From Myxococcales bacterium (GTDB taxonomy: Bacteria > Myxococcota_A > Polyangia > Polyangiales > Polyangiaceae), in NCBI GenBank assembly GCA_004193285.1, contig SECP01000001.1, forward strand, positions 372,001 to 436,000: a stretch of DNA of 64,000 nucleotides. The letters are read 5' to 3'. Every line of letters begins with the position of its first letter. Position 1 is the stretch's first letter. Of this stretch, positions 9,036 to 16,280 are shown one piece after another. The position numbers were made by a program, and so were the translations under genes. The notes under the pieces are model-generated. The model ran no database searches. It saw only the letters and a list, made by a program, of their open reading frames with translations, and was not told where the DNA came from.

Positions 9036-9662
9036 TCACCGAGAGGGGCCGTTCAACACGTCGTCGATTTTGCGAAGCGCTTCGTCCAGTGCGAGGCGAA
9101 TGGTGCGCATGGTGGCCGGCGACATGCGGCCGCGGTGTGCACCCTTTCGAAACGTCTGCATCAGGCGACCGACGCGCTTCATCAGCTCTGCGAAATCCTC
9201 TGCGTAAGATTCCCAAGGCTGGTCCTCGGTGAATCGCGCATAAAACTCGTCCACGCTGTTGCGGTTCGTCTCGAGGTCGGCCTTGCCGGTGTCGGTGATG
9301 CCGTAGACCTTTTTGCCGTCTTGCTCGACGACCCGCGCGTGCTGTAGCTCCTCGAGCATCTGGAGCGTGGGGTAGATCACCCCGGGGCTCGGTCGATACG
9401 AGCCGCTCGCCCGTTGCTCGATGTGCTGAATGATTTCGTAGCCATGGCGCGGCTGCTCCGCGATCGCTTCGAGGACGAGGTAGCGAACGCCGCCGCGTTC
9501 TGCGCGAGGAGGAGGCTCGCCCATGGCGTCTGCCCACCAGGGGCGACCGCCGCGCCCGCCGCCAGGGCCGCTGCGCCCGCCGCCGGGCCCCGCGCCCCAG
9601 CCCGCGCGGCTCATCCACCAAAACTGCTCCGGCCCGCAGGCGGAATCTCGATACATCTTCAT
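9036..9662 (-). CDS. PadR family transcriptional regulator
   Basis: The 208-residue protein begins at the ATG at 9662, which follows GGAGAAG. The first 55 residues are a Gly/Pro/Arg/Trp-rich low-complexity arm. The PadR winged helix follows: YLVLEAIAEQPRHGYEIIQHIE, then SPGVIYPTLQMLEEL and the wing VYGITDTGKADLE. The C-terminal helices (to residue 208) are the dimerisation region. PadR proteins are usually small-molecule-responsive repressors that control their own gene and a transporter or efflux gene. No such target is adjacent. An AT-rich repeat block just upstream is a likely autoregulatory site. Confidence 0.93.
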   Translation of the reverse strand: MKMYRDSACGPEQFWWMSRAGWGAGPGGGRSGPGGGRGGRPWWADAMGEPPPRAERGGVRYLVLEAIAEQPRHGYEIIQHIEQRASGSYRPSPGVIYPTLQMLEELQHARVVEQDGKKVYGITDTGKADLETNRNSVDEFYARFTEDQPWESYAEDFAELMKRVGRLMQTFRKGAHRGRMSPATMRTIRLALDEALRKIDDVLNGPSR

Positions 9663-9707
9663 CTTCTCCAGAAGTTACAGCGATTTAGGGCCTGCCTGAT
9701 CGCTTTC

Positions 9708-9760
9708 GATATGTCTCGCGATATGTCGTTAGATATAGCTATAGATATATCTGACACATC
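9708..9760. promoter_or_regulatory. AT-rich repeat block, probable promoter/operator of the PadR gene
   Basis: In strongly GC-rich surroundings this stretch holds a direct repeat GATATGTC (9708-9715 and 9720-9727), the palindromes TATAGCTATA (9734-9743) and AGATATATCT (9743-9752), then GACACATC. It lies about 45 nt upstream of the PadR start. Autoregulatory PadR operators are typically AT-rich dyads, so this is the best candidate site. Confidence 0.5.
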
Positions 9761-9909
9761 GTCAAGGCGGGGGGGATGAAGTTTTGTGTGGGCTCAGCGC
9801 GAGGACCGAGCGCTCGAATCGCGCGCCCGCTGCGGCTCGGAGCTCGTCTTCGGTTCATCCCGTTCTCGCTTCGATTCCGTCATCGAGCAGCGGCTGTTTT
9901 ACGAGGCCG

Positions 9910-9939
9910 CGCGGACACTCGTCCGGACACCTGTCCGCG
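9910..9939. promoter_or_regulatory. GGACA/TGTCC dyad upstream of the fibro-slime gene
   Basis: CGCGGACA (9910-9917) and TGTCCGCG (9932-9939) form an inverted repeat around a central GTCCGGAC palindrome (9921-9928). This gives a cluster of GGACA half-sites 55-85 nt before the start. It could be an operator or a hairpin in the leader. The rest of the 330-bp gap between the PadR start and this gene shows nothing I can name. Confidence 0.35.
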
Positions 9940-9993
9940 TGCCAGCACCCGCGTCCGCCTGCCGGAGCGTCAGAGAAGCAGTACATTCCAGTG

Positions 9994-10956
9994 ATGGCGC
10001 CGAAGGATCTGCGAAGGACGACGATCGCCGGGTTCGTGCTGGCAGCGTTCTCGGGGTGTGGTGAGAGCCCCAACGATGGCGGGCTCGTGAGCGGTGGAAC
10101 GGATCGGGCGGGCTCGGTGAGTAGCGCCGGGTCGCTGAGCTTGGAGCCGGTGGCCGGGACGAGCGCCAACGGTGCGGGAGGAGACGAAGGCCGACCCGGC
10201 CCAGCGCCGGGCACGTTGCCGCCGGGGTTCACGCCGGCGGATGTTGGCGGCTACAAGTTAGGCGACCCGATCACGTCCGATGACGTTAGCGGCGGCGGGG
10301 GGGCGCCACCCGATGACGAAGAAGGATGCGGCACGACCATCCTGGCCGTCGTGCGCGATTTCACCCCCGAGCACCCGGACTTCGAATCCGCCATCGCATC
10401 CGAGAAGGGCCTCGTGCAGCGAGCTCTCGGGACGGATCGCAAACCCGTGTTCGCGCACGCCGCCGCGACCCGGACCGTGTCCGGCCCGGAGTCGTTCGAC
10501 GAGTGGTACCGCAACGGTCCACGCGCGAAGCCTTACGTTCTGGAAGTCTTCTTCGCGCCGAGCGACGGGACCACGAGCTTCCAGAGCCGCGCGTTCTTCC
10601 CTCTAGACGACGCCGGCTTCGGTAACGCGAAGAACGCTCACAATTACCACTTCACCACCGAGATCCACACGCGGTTTCGCTACAGCGGCGGCGAGGTCTT
10701 CAACTTCACCGGCGACGACGACGTCTGGATCTTCATCAACGGGCAACTCGTCGTCGACTTGGGCGGCGTGCACGGAGCGCAAGACGCGCGCCTGGAAGTC
10801 GACGCGGTTTCCGAACAAGTGGGGATCGAGACAGGCAACGTGTATGCGTTCGACATGTTTCACGCCGAGCGCCACACGAGTGAGTCCAACTTCCGCGCCG
10901 ACACGAACCTAGAGTTCGTCGACTGCGGCACCATCGTTCCCGACGTGCCGAAGTGA
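9994..10956 (+). CDS. Fibro-slime domain lipoprotein
   Basis: I take the ATG at 9994 (a GTG is immediately upstream), giving 320 residues. A signal peptide ends in lipobox FSGC, followed by a Gly/Ser/Ala-rich linker to about residue 90. The C-terminal 200 residues match the fibro-slime domain: an ILAVVRDF start, EVFFAPSDGTTSFQSRAFFPLDDAGFGN in the middle, then the most conserved part FTGDDDVWIFINGQLVVDLGGVHG. These domains are related to PA14 and occur on surface proteins of Myxococcota, Fibrobacter and Dictyostelium. Binding to carbohydrate is a general inference. It is probably cell-surface anchored. Confidence 0.88.
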   Translation: MAPKDLRRTTIAGFVLAAFSGCGESPNDGGLVSGGTDRAGSVSSAGSLSLEPVAGTSANGAGGDEGRPGPAPGTLPPGFTPADVGGYKLGDPITSDDVSGGGGAPPDDEEGCGTTILAVVRDFTPEHPDFESAIASEKGLVQRALGTDRKPVFAHAAATRTVSGPESFDEWYRNGPRAKPYVLEVFFAPSDGTTSFQSRAFFPLDDAGFGNAKNAHNYHFTTEIHTRFRYSGGEVFNFTGDDDVWIFINGQLVVDLGGVHGAQDARLEVDAVSEQVGIETGNVYAFDMFHAERHTSESNFRADTNLEFVDCGTIVPDVPK

Positions 10957-10972
10957 GCTGCGGCGACCGCTG

Positions 10973-10990
10973 AAGTAGCTTTCGCTACTT
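10973..10990. terminator. Small perfect hairpin after the fibro-slime gene
   Basis: AAGTAGC (10973-10979), a TTTC loop, then GCTACTT (10984-10990), 17 nt after the stop. The stem is perfect and the loop is a tetraloop, but no T-tract follows, so terminator function is only likely. Confidence 0.45.
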
Positions 10991-11146
10991 GTAGGCATGG
11001 GGTGACGCATGTAGCGAACGGACGCGGCTGCCCGTACCGAACTTGATGCGCGTGTATCAAGCGTCTTGAAGAGGGACAATTATTCAGTCTACGTTGAAAC
11101 TCCCCTCGCGAAGTGTTTTCGCATTCGAGGCTCTGGAGGTACCCGC

Positions 11147-12652
11147 GTGACCAAACAATTCGATCGGCGTGATTTCCTGAAGGCGGTAGCAGCAGCGTCC
11201 GTCATCGTCGGGTACAGCCGAGACGCTCGAGCGTGGGTGCCGGGTCCGGGGGAAGAGCAGAACCGAGGCCAAGGCCAGGGTCACGGGGGGTTCGACCGAG
11301 TCCCGCGACTCGACGGCGTGCTGCTGACGGACGCGGCGTCGCGCGCCGCCAAAGGCGCGGACCTGGGCAACATCATCTTCGAGACGCCGAAGGCGGTGCT
11401 TCGACCCGGCTCGATCGAAGACGTCGCGAAGATGGTGAAGTTCTGCGCGGAGCGTGACATCGAAGTCGCCGCGCGCGGGCAGGGTCACGCGACTCACGGC
11501 CAGGCGCAGGCGCGGGCTGGCCTGGTGATCGACATGAGCTCGCTTCAGGTCATTCACCACATCGGGGAGGGCTTCGCGGTGGTGGACGGCGGCTGCACTT
11601 GGCGCCAGCTCCTCGAGGCCTCGCTGCCGGCCCAGACCCCTCCGGTGCTGACGGGCTTCATCGCGCTGTCGATCGGCGGCACGCTTTCGATGGGCGGCAT
11701 CAGCGGCATGGCTTACGACAAGGGCGTTCAGATTCAGCACGTCCTGGAGCTCACCGTCGTCACGGGCAAGGGCAAGGTAGAGGTGTGCTCGGAGCGCAAA
11801 AACCGCCAGCTTTTCGACCACGTCCTCGCGGGGCAGGGGCAGTGCGGCATCATCGTACGCGCTAAAGTCGAGCTCGTTCCGGCGCAGCCTCTCGCCGCTA
11901 GCTCGACCATGGTTTACGCGGACATTTACACTCTTCAGGCGGACCTCCGGACGCTCGTCTACCGCAACGAGCAAGACAGCGTTTACGCGCAAGGGGTGAC
12001 GGATCCAGGTACGGGCGCGTTCGTGTGGCTGCTCAACATCGCCTCGTTTCACGACCCCGCCAGCTCGCCGGACATTGCCTACCTCACGCGTGGTCTCTCG
12101 TACATCCCGGGCACGCTCACGACGAACGATATCCCGTATTTGGATTTCCAGCTCACGGTGGATAGCTTCATCGCCTTCTTGCGCAGCATCGATCGCTTCG
12201 ACCGCAACATGCACCCCTGGTACGACGTCTTCTTGCCCGACAGCACGCTCGCCCAGCACGTGGACGACGTCGTATCCGGCTTTCAACCGGACGATGTCGG
12301 GTCGTTCGGCTTCGTGCTCATCTTCCCGCTGCTCACCAGCACGATCACGCGGCCGTTGTTCCGGCTGCCGGACGAAGAGCTCGTGTACCTGTTCGACGTC
12401 CTGACCGCTCGCGACGAGCCGGGATACGACGCAGATTTCGCCGCCAACAAGCGCGCGCGGAACAACGAGTGGTTCGACCAAGCGCGCTCTCTCGGGGGCA
12501 CTCGCTACCCGATCGGAACCCTCGATTTCACCCCCGGGGATTGGCGCCGTCACTACGGCTCGCAGTGGCGCGGCTTCGTGCAGGCGAAAGAGCAGTTCGA
12601 CCCGCGGGGCATCTTGACGCCCGGCCCCCGCATCTTCCCTCGAGACTGCTGA
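11147..12652 (+). CDS. Tat-exported cytokinin-dehydrogenase-like FAD oxidoreductase
   Basis: The GTG at 11147 has a perfect GGAGGT six nt upstream, so I prefer it to the ATG at 11066. The 501-residue product has a twin-arginine signal (RRDFLK, residues 7-12). An FAD-binding PCMH domain follows, with GQGHATHGQ whose His114 aligns with the flavin-linking His of plant cytokinin oxidases, and GGTLSMGGISG. The C-terminal half matches the cytokinin-binding domain: HPWYDVFLPDS, then W-x-x-HYG, K-x-x-FDPRGIL-x-PG-x-x-IF. Plant enzymes oxidatively cleave the isoprenoid side chain of N6-prenylated adenines. The catalytic Asp of plant enzymes (in W-T-D-Y-L) is Gly170 here (LTGFI), so substrate and chemistry may differ. 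It lies upstream of a prenyltransferase. Confidence 0.85.
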   Translation: MTKQFDRRDFLKAVAAASVIVGYSRDARAWVPGPGEEQNRGQGQGHGGFDRVPRLDGVLLTDAASRAAKGADLGNIIFETPKAVLRPGSIEDVAKMVKFCAERDIEVAARGQGHATHGQAQARAGLVIDMSSLQVIHHIGEGFAVVDGGCTWRQLLEASLPAQTPPVLTGFIALSIGGTLSMGGISGMAYDKGVQIQHVLELTVVTGKGKVEVCSERKNRQLFDHVLAGQGQCGIIVRAKVELVPAQPLAASSTMVYADIYTLQADLRTLVYRNEQDSVYAQGVTDPGTGAFVWLLNIASFHDPASSPDIAYLTRGLSYIPGTLTTNDIPYLDFQLTVDSFIAFLRSIDRFDRNMHPWYDVFLPDSTLAQHVDDVVSGFQPDDVGSFGFVLIFPLLTSTITRPLFRLPDEELVYLFDVLTARDEPGYDADFAANKRARNNEWFDQARSLGGTRYPIGTLDFTPGDWRRHYGSQWRGFVQAKEQFDPRGILTPGPRIFPRDC

Positions 12653-12799
12653 CCCGAGCCGCCTCCGCGCGAGGCGAGTATTTCCCGTAGGGTCGGGGCG
12701 GGCGCCTGCGTGCCGCATCGCGTCGCGCCCCGTCGCGGCCCCGGTGAGGGGGACTCGTGCGCCCGCGTGCGTTGCTCGCCACGGGGCCCCGCGCGGTGA

Positions 12800-12871
12800 G
12801 CGGCGACGGACCGCTACCGAGATAAGCCCTTAGTATTATCTCGAAAACGCGGGTCCGGTAGCTGTCGCCGC
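12800..12871 (+). ncRNA. Extended imperfect hairpin, structured RNA candidate
   Basis: Three nested pairings form one long arm: GCGGCGAC (12800-12807) with GTCGCCGC (12864-12871); GCTACCG (12813-12819) with CGGTAGC (12856-12862); and CGAGATAA (12818-12825) with TTATCTCG (12836-12843), sharing two bases with the middle stem. Asymmetric bulges (GGACC on the left, a 12-nt bulge on the right) are typical of folded RNA rather than a DNA operator. The strand cannot be decided. I do not recognise a known riboswitch class. Confidence 0.4.
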
Positions 12872-12920
12872 GTGGTCCCGAGCACTAGCTACTACCAGTT
12901 GCTCTTGGGGAGGGGGCTCG

Positions 12921-12965
12921 CGCTGCGCGGAGGGACGCAGCGCCGGCCGCGGTCGCGTAAGCGAC
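12921..12965 (+). ncRNA. Two further hairpins, one with a GNRA-type loop
   Basis: CGCTGCG (12921-12927) pairs with CGCAGCG (12936-12942). GTCGC (12952-12956) pairs with GCGAC (12961-12965) across a GTAA tetraloop, a stable RNA loop class. They may belong to the same folded transcript as the hairpin at 12800-12871. Confidence 0.35.
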
Positions 12966-13079
12966 TCTTAACCCTCGGGTAATATGACCGTTGCCACGCC
13001 CATCAGCCTTCGGCCTCGCCAAGAGCGCAGCTCTGCGCTGGTTTCCTCACATGCGTCCCGCCCGTGGCGCAATTCCTTA

Positions 13080-13091
13080 ACTCCCAGGAGT
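13080..13091. promoter_or_regulatory. ACTCC-CA-GGAGT dyad before the prenyltransferase gene
   Basis: A 5-bp inverted repeat with a 2-nt spacer lies 110 nt upstream of the prenyltransferase start. It is a possible operator. The right half also resembles a ribosome site, but no frame follows it. Confidence 0.25.
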
Positions 13092-13201
13092 GTCCTTGAG
13101 CATGCGAATGTTTGACGCTCGGCTCGCATCCGATATCATCGCTCGAAGCTCGGTAGTCGCGCTCGGAACCTGCAGCTTTCTGCAAGAAAAGGAGCGTAAT
13201 C

Positions 13202-14335
13202 GTGAAGACCGCTCGTGACTTGATGCCTGCGCTCTCACCCACGCTCGCCGAGTACGGCATGCTACGCCTGCAGCTCCTCTGCAAAGCGCTGGAGCTCCCA
13301 AGAGCCGAACGGGAGGCGGCCGAAGAACTGTTTCAACTCGTCGGCAGCACCTGGCCCAGCGGGGCCTTGACTGCCGCCGCTCCTTGGGAAAACGACCTGA
13401 CCGACGACGGCACCCCGTTCGAGTTTTCGGTCGGTTTCGAGCGCGCGCGGCCGGAGCTGCGGTTGTTGTTCGAATCTCAGCTCGCGACGAACGAGCTGAC
13501 GTCTTGGACGAGCTGGCAGGCAGGGCTCGCGCTCCAAGAGCGGCTTCGCACCACTGGCCGCTGCGACATTACTGGTTTCGAGCGCATCGCAGAGATCTTC
13601 GAGCCCACGCCAACCTTCGAGCCGCGGTTTTCGCTGTGGCACGCGGCCGTGCTTCGGCCGGGGGAAAAGGCCATGTTCAAGGCCTACGTCAACCCGGAGG
13701 TTCGGGGAGTGGAGGCGTCGCGCTCTCTCACTCGAGACGCGCTCAGCGTCCTCGGCGTCACTCCCGCGTGGGAGTTTCTGGAGAGCCGGCTGCGCGACGC
13801 CACGCGCGTCCCGTACCTTTCGGTCGATCTCGAGGCGCCGCAAAAGGCCCGCCTCAAACTTTACCTGACCGCGACCGATGCGGCGGGCGTGGAGGAGCTC
13901 ACTCGCGGCACGTCCAACATCGCTCCCGGAATGGCGACGAGCTGGCTCACGCGGCTCACGCTCGGCGGTGGCCCGTACTCGGGTCGCCCCATCCTGGTTT
14001 GCTACGCCTACCGGCCCGGTAGCTCGCTGCCGGAAGCGACGGTGCACGTGCCGATTCGCAACTACGCCCCGACCGACGAGCAAGCCCTGGAGCGCACGCT
14101 GGACCTGCTGCCCGCTGGCAGCGGAGCGAAGCTCACGGCCGCGCTCAAGGCGCTGGCTCGCCAAAGCCTGGATCGCTCGCGCGGCGTCTTGTCGTACGTT
14201 TCCCTCCGCGTCGTTCAGGGGCGCGTGCGCGTGACGACGTACTTGGCGCCTGGCGCCTACACACTGGCCGAAGACCGTCGCGAGTCGGGCACGATTCCGA
14301 CCGGTCGTCCTAGCTCGCCGCCCCCGAAGCCATGA
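13202..14335 (+). CDS. DMATS-type aromatic prenyltransferase (ABBA fold)
   Basis: The GTG at 13202 follows AAAAGGAG at 7-nt spacing, giving 377 residues. The layout matches the fungal and bacterial tryptophan dimethylallyltransferase family: an N-terminal DDGTPFEFSVGF holding the Glu that in family members contacts the aromatic acceptor, then basic/tyrosine strands such as AMFKAYVNPE, PQKARLKLYL and ILVCYAYRPG, and the late block LSYVSLRVVQGRVRVTTYLAPGAY. Such enzymes transfer a dimethylallyl group from DMAPP to indole or other aromatics, without needing the Asp-rich metal motif. No NRPS, PKS or cyclodipeptide synthase is in the window, so the acceptor is unknown. The gene overlaps the HDO gene by 4 nt. 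Confidence 0.85.
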   Translation: MKTARDLMPALSPTLAEYGMLRLQLLCKALELPRAEREAAEELFQLVGSTWPSGALTAAAPWENDLTDDGTPFEFSVGFERARPELRLLFESQLATNELTSWTSWQAGLALQERLRTTGRCDITGFERIAEIFEPTPTFEPRFSLWHAAVLRPGEKAMFKAYVNPEVRGVEASRSLTRDALSVLGVTPAWEFLESRLRDATRVPYLSVDLEAPQKARLKLYLTATDAAGVEELTRGTSNIAPGMATSWLTRLTLGGGPYSGRPILVCYAYRPGSSLPEATVHVPIRNYAPTDEQALERTLDLLPAGSGAKLTAALKALARQSLDRSRGVLSYVSLRVVQGRVRVTTYLAPGAYTLAEDRRESGTIPTGRPSSPPPKP

Positions 14336-15030
14336 GCGCGCCCGTCAATCTCGGAGCCGTGGAGGAGCTCATCGCTCGCCGGCGAGACGAGCTCATCATC
14401 AATCACGACTTCATGCGCCGCTTGGAGGGCGAGGCGACCCTGGAGAGCTTGCGGCGTTTGCTGCCTCGCCTCGCCTTCTTCACCTTCGCCTTTCAAGACA
14501 TGCTGAAGGTCGCGCGAGACCGGTGCACGGATCCGGTGCTCGCGCCCATCGTCGCCTCGATGGAGGAAAACGATCGCGGCCACGATCAGTGGTACGTGGA
14601 GGACCTCAAGGCGGTGGGCATCGAGCTTGACGCCCGCGCGCTCTTCGCCGCAGAGTGCGACGCCGTTCGCCGCGTCTCGTACAGCATCATCTCGCTGCTC
14701 GAGAGCGGCACGTCCGACCACGAGCGGCTCGCGGTGCTGCTCTCTCTGGAAGCGGCGGCCCGCGAGTTTTTCGTCCGTGTGCCCAGCTTTGCGCGCCGGG
14801 CGGGTCTCACCACGGAGCTACGTTACTTTGGCGGCATGCACCTTCAAGCGGAGGAGGCGCACGAGGTCTTCGCGGCCGAAACTCAAGAAACACTCAACGC
14901 CCTCGCGGTGCCGGAGCAGGCGCGTCAGGCCGTTTCGGAAATAGTGGAGAAAACTTTCGTGCTCCTGCTCCGCCTTGCTACCGCCCTCGCGGGAGCGATG
15001 GAGGGTCCGCGACCACCTGACGCGCGATGA
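14332..15030 (+). CDS. Iron-containing redox enzyme family protein (haem-oxygenase-like diiron, HDO)
   Basis: The start overlaps the prenyltransferase stop in an ATGA, which implies translational coupling. The 232-residue all-helical protein carries acidic and His residues in the spacing of HDO diiron proteins: E-x-x-x-GHDQW near residue 80, EAAAREFF near 140, and MHLQAEEAHE near 172. Known members (for example UndA, BesC, SznF) bind iron and O2 and do oxidative cleavage, desaturation or N-oxygenation in natural-product pathways. Here it may act on the prenylated product. Whether all six ligands are present needs a structural model. Confidence 0.8.
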   Translation: MSAPVNLGAVEELIARRRDELIINHDFMRRLEGEATLESLRRLLPRLAFFTFAFQDMLKVARDRCTDPVLAPIVASMEENDRGHDQWYVEDLKAVGIELDARALFAAECDAVRRVSYSIISLLESGTSDHERLAVLLSLEAAAREFFVRVPSFARRAGLTTELRYFGGMHLQAEEAHEVFAAETQETLNALAVPEQARQAVSEIVEKTFVLLLRLATALAGAMEGPRPPDAR

Positions 15031-15138
15031 GGGCCCTCGCCGTTGTGACCAGATCTTTCCTCATTGATGCGCCCACTCGGTCGCGCTAACTAGAGGAAAA
15101 TTGTCCCAGCCTAGGCCGCTCAAGATCGCCCCTTCCTG

Positions 15139-15651
15139 ATGGAACGACTCTTTGGAAATGAGCTCGAGGTCGTCGCCGTAGACGAGGACCACATCAAAGG
15201 TACGGCGTTCAATATCGTGTTCATGGTCTGGCGACGACGCACGTTGTTCGGCGCGTACCACGCTGCCATCGCTCTCGCGAACGGCCTCGCGCTGAAGCAC
15301 CCGAAGGGGATCGGCGTCATGCACGTCGTGGAGACAGAGGCCTCGCCGCCCGACAGCGAGGCGCGTAAGGCGTTCGCGGAGTTCATGAAGCTGCCGGTCA
15401 TCCGGCACTTCTGCGTCACCCACGAAGGAACCGGTTTCAAGGCGGCGTCGGTGCGGGCAATCGCGTCTGGCGTGCACGCGCTCGCGCGCCCTCCCTACCC
15501 GCACGCCGTGCACAGCGCGGTGGCAGACGCCTCGCGCTGGGCAGCCGCGCAAAATCGCCAGCTCGGCCGAACTGACGATTGGCAGGCGATCGAGCGAGTG
15601 ATGCAGACCCTCCGTCGAATGCACGTCGAAAAGTACCCGAGCGCTCCCTAG
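15139..15651 (+). CDS. Small STAS-like protein, paralogue of the next gene
   Basis: The 170-residue soluble protein contains an alternating strand/helix pattern: VFMVWRRRT, a helix, GIGVMHVVE, a helix with SEARKAFAEF, then IRHFCVTHEGTGFKAASVRAI. The same order appears in the next gene (VLINLWRG, LAALSIIAST, VRHVWVAEGGSSRSALM). This resembles SpoIIAA/STAS-type folds and small paralogous families seen in Polyangia, but I cannot name the family. No ribosome site is obvious. The ATG at 15139 is the first in frame. Function unknown; a regulatory role is a guess. Confidence 0.7.
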   Translation: MERLFGNELEVVAVDEDHIKGTAFNIVFMVWRRRTLFGAYHAAIALANGLALKHPKGIGVMHVVETEASPPDSEARKAFAEFMKLPVIRHFCVTHEGTGFKAASVRAIASGVHALARPPYPHAVHSAVADASRWAAAQNRQLGRTDDWQAIERVMQTLRRMHVEKYPSAP

Positions 15652-15739
15652 GCCCCGCAGCGTGGCGCGACGGAGCGTGAGCTTGGCGGGCTCCGCGACG
15701 CAGAGTCGCGTGCTATGAGGGCTCTCCCCGGAGCCGGCC

Positions 15740-16249
15740 GTGAACGACCGTCAAGGCGAGCCCCTCATCATCCAGAGCAGCCATCCCCAGCACTGCTTCG
15801 CTACGTGGGACCGAGTGCTGATCAACCTGTGGCGCGGGGACATGGAGCTGGAAGCGGCCACACACCTTCAAAGCGTGGTCGACCGCTTCGTTCGAACGAA
15901 TGACGGCCAGTCTTTGGCGGCGCTATCCATCATCGCCAGCACCGCGCCCGCGCCACCGGAGCGGGTTCGGGTTCGGCTCGCCAGCGCCTACCGCTCGCTG
16001 GAGGCCGCCGGCGTGCGGCATGTCTGGGTGGCAGAGGGCGGGTCCTCGCGCTCGGCGCTCATGCTCAGTGTCGGGCTCACGCTCTCCGCCGCGCCCGCTC
16101 TGCCGCTGCAGCTCAAATTTGCGGCCTCGGTTCACGAAGCCGCAGAAATGATCGCGCCCTGCTTGTCTCGAGCCTCGGGTCGAGCAACGGTGCTCAAGTC
16201 GATTGTGGAGCAAGTTCGCTGGCATTCGGGGGACCCTCCGACCGCCTAG
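15740..16249 (+). CDS. Small STAS-like protein, paralogue of the previous gene
   Basis: The GTG at 15740 has GGAG six nt upstream. The 169 residues share fold order and several positions with the preceding gene (W-R near residue 31, S-I-I-A-S versus M-H-V-V-E, V-W-V-A-E-G-G versus F-C-V-T-H-E-G), suggesting an old tandem duplication. No signal peptide or membrane segment is seen. The galM gene follows after 31 nt on the same strand. I do not recognise a catalytic motif and give no function. Confidence 0.7.
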   Translation: MNDRQGEPLIIQSSHPQHCFATWDRVLINLWRGDMELEAATHLQSVVDRFVRTNDGQSLAALSIIASTAPAPPERVRVRLASAYRSLEAAGVRHVWVAEGGSSRSALMLSVGLTLSAAPALPLQLKFAASVHEAAEMIAPCLSRASGRATVLKSIVEQVRWHSGDPPTA

Positions 16250-16280
16250 CCCTGGGCCGGGCGCCCACGCAGGAAGAATC

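Larger units (their letters stand above)
12653..13201. other. 549-bp gene-free segment rich in hairpins
   Basis: There is no convincing reading frame on either strand. The segment holds at least five inverted repeats (listed separately), including palindromes at 12782-12791 and 13024-13039, and ends in the ribosome site of the prenyltransferase gene. It could be a long structured 5' leader, a small RNA gene, or both. Confidence 0.6.

Noticed and set aside
11084..12718. 544-codon open frame antisense to the cytokinin-dehydrogenase-like gene
   Set aside because: It is Arg/Val/Asp/Glu-rich with no family motif, and it mirrors a gene with clear domains on the other strand; a normal effect of high GC.
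13262..14164. 300-codon open frame antisense to the prenyltransferase gene
   Set aside because: Composition is Arg/Gln/Leu shadow-like and no start signal is present; the plus-strand gene is strongly supported.
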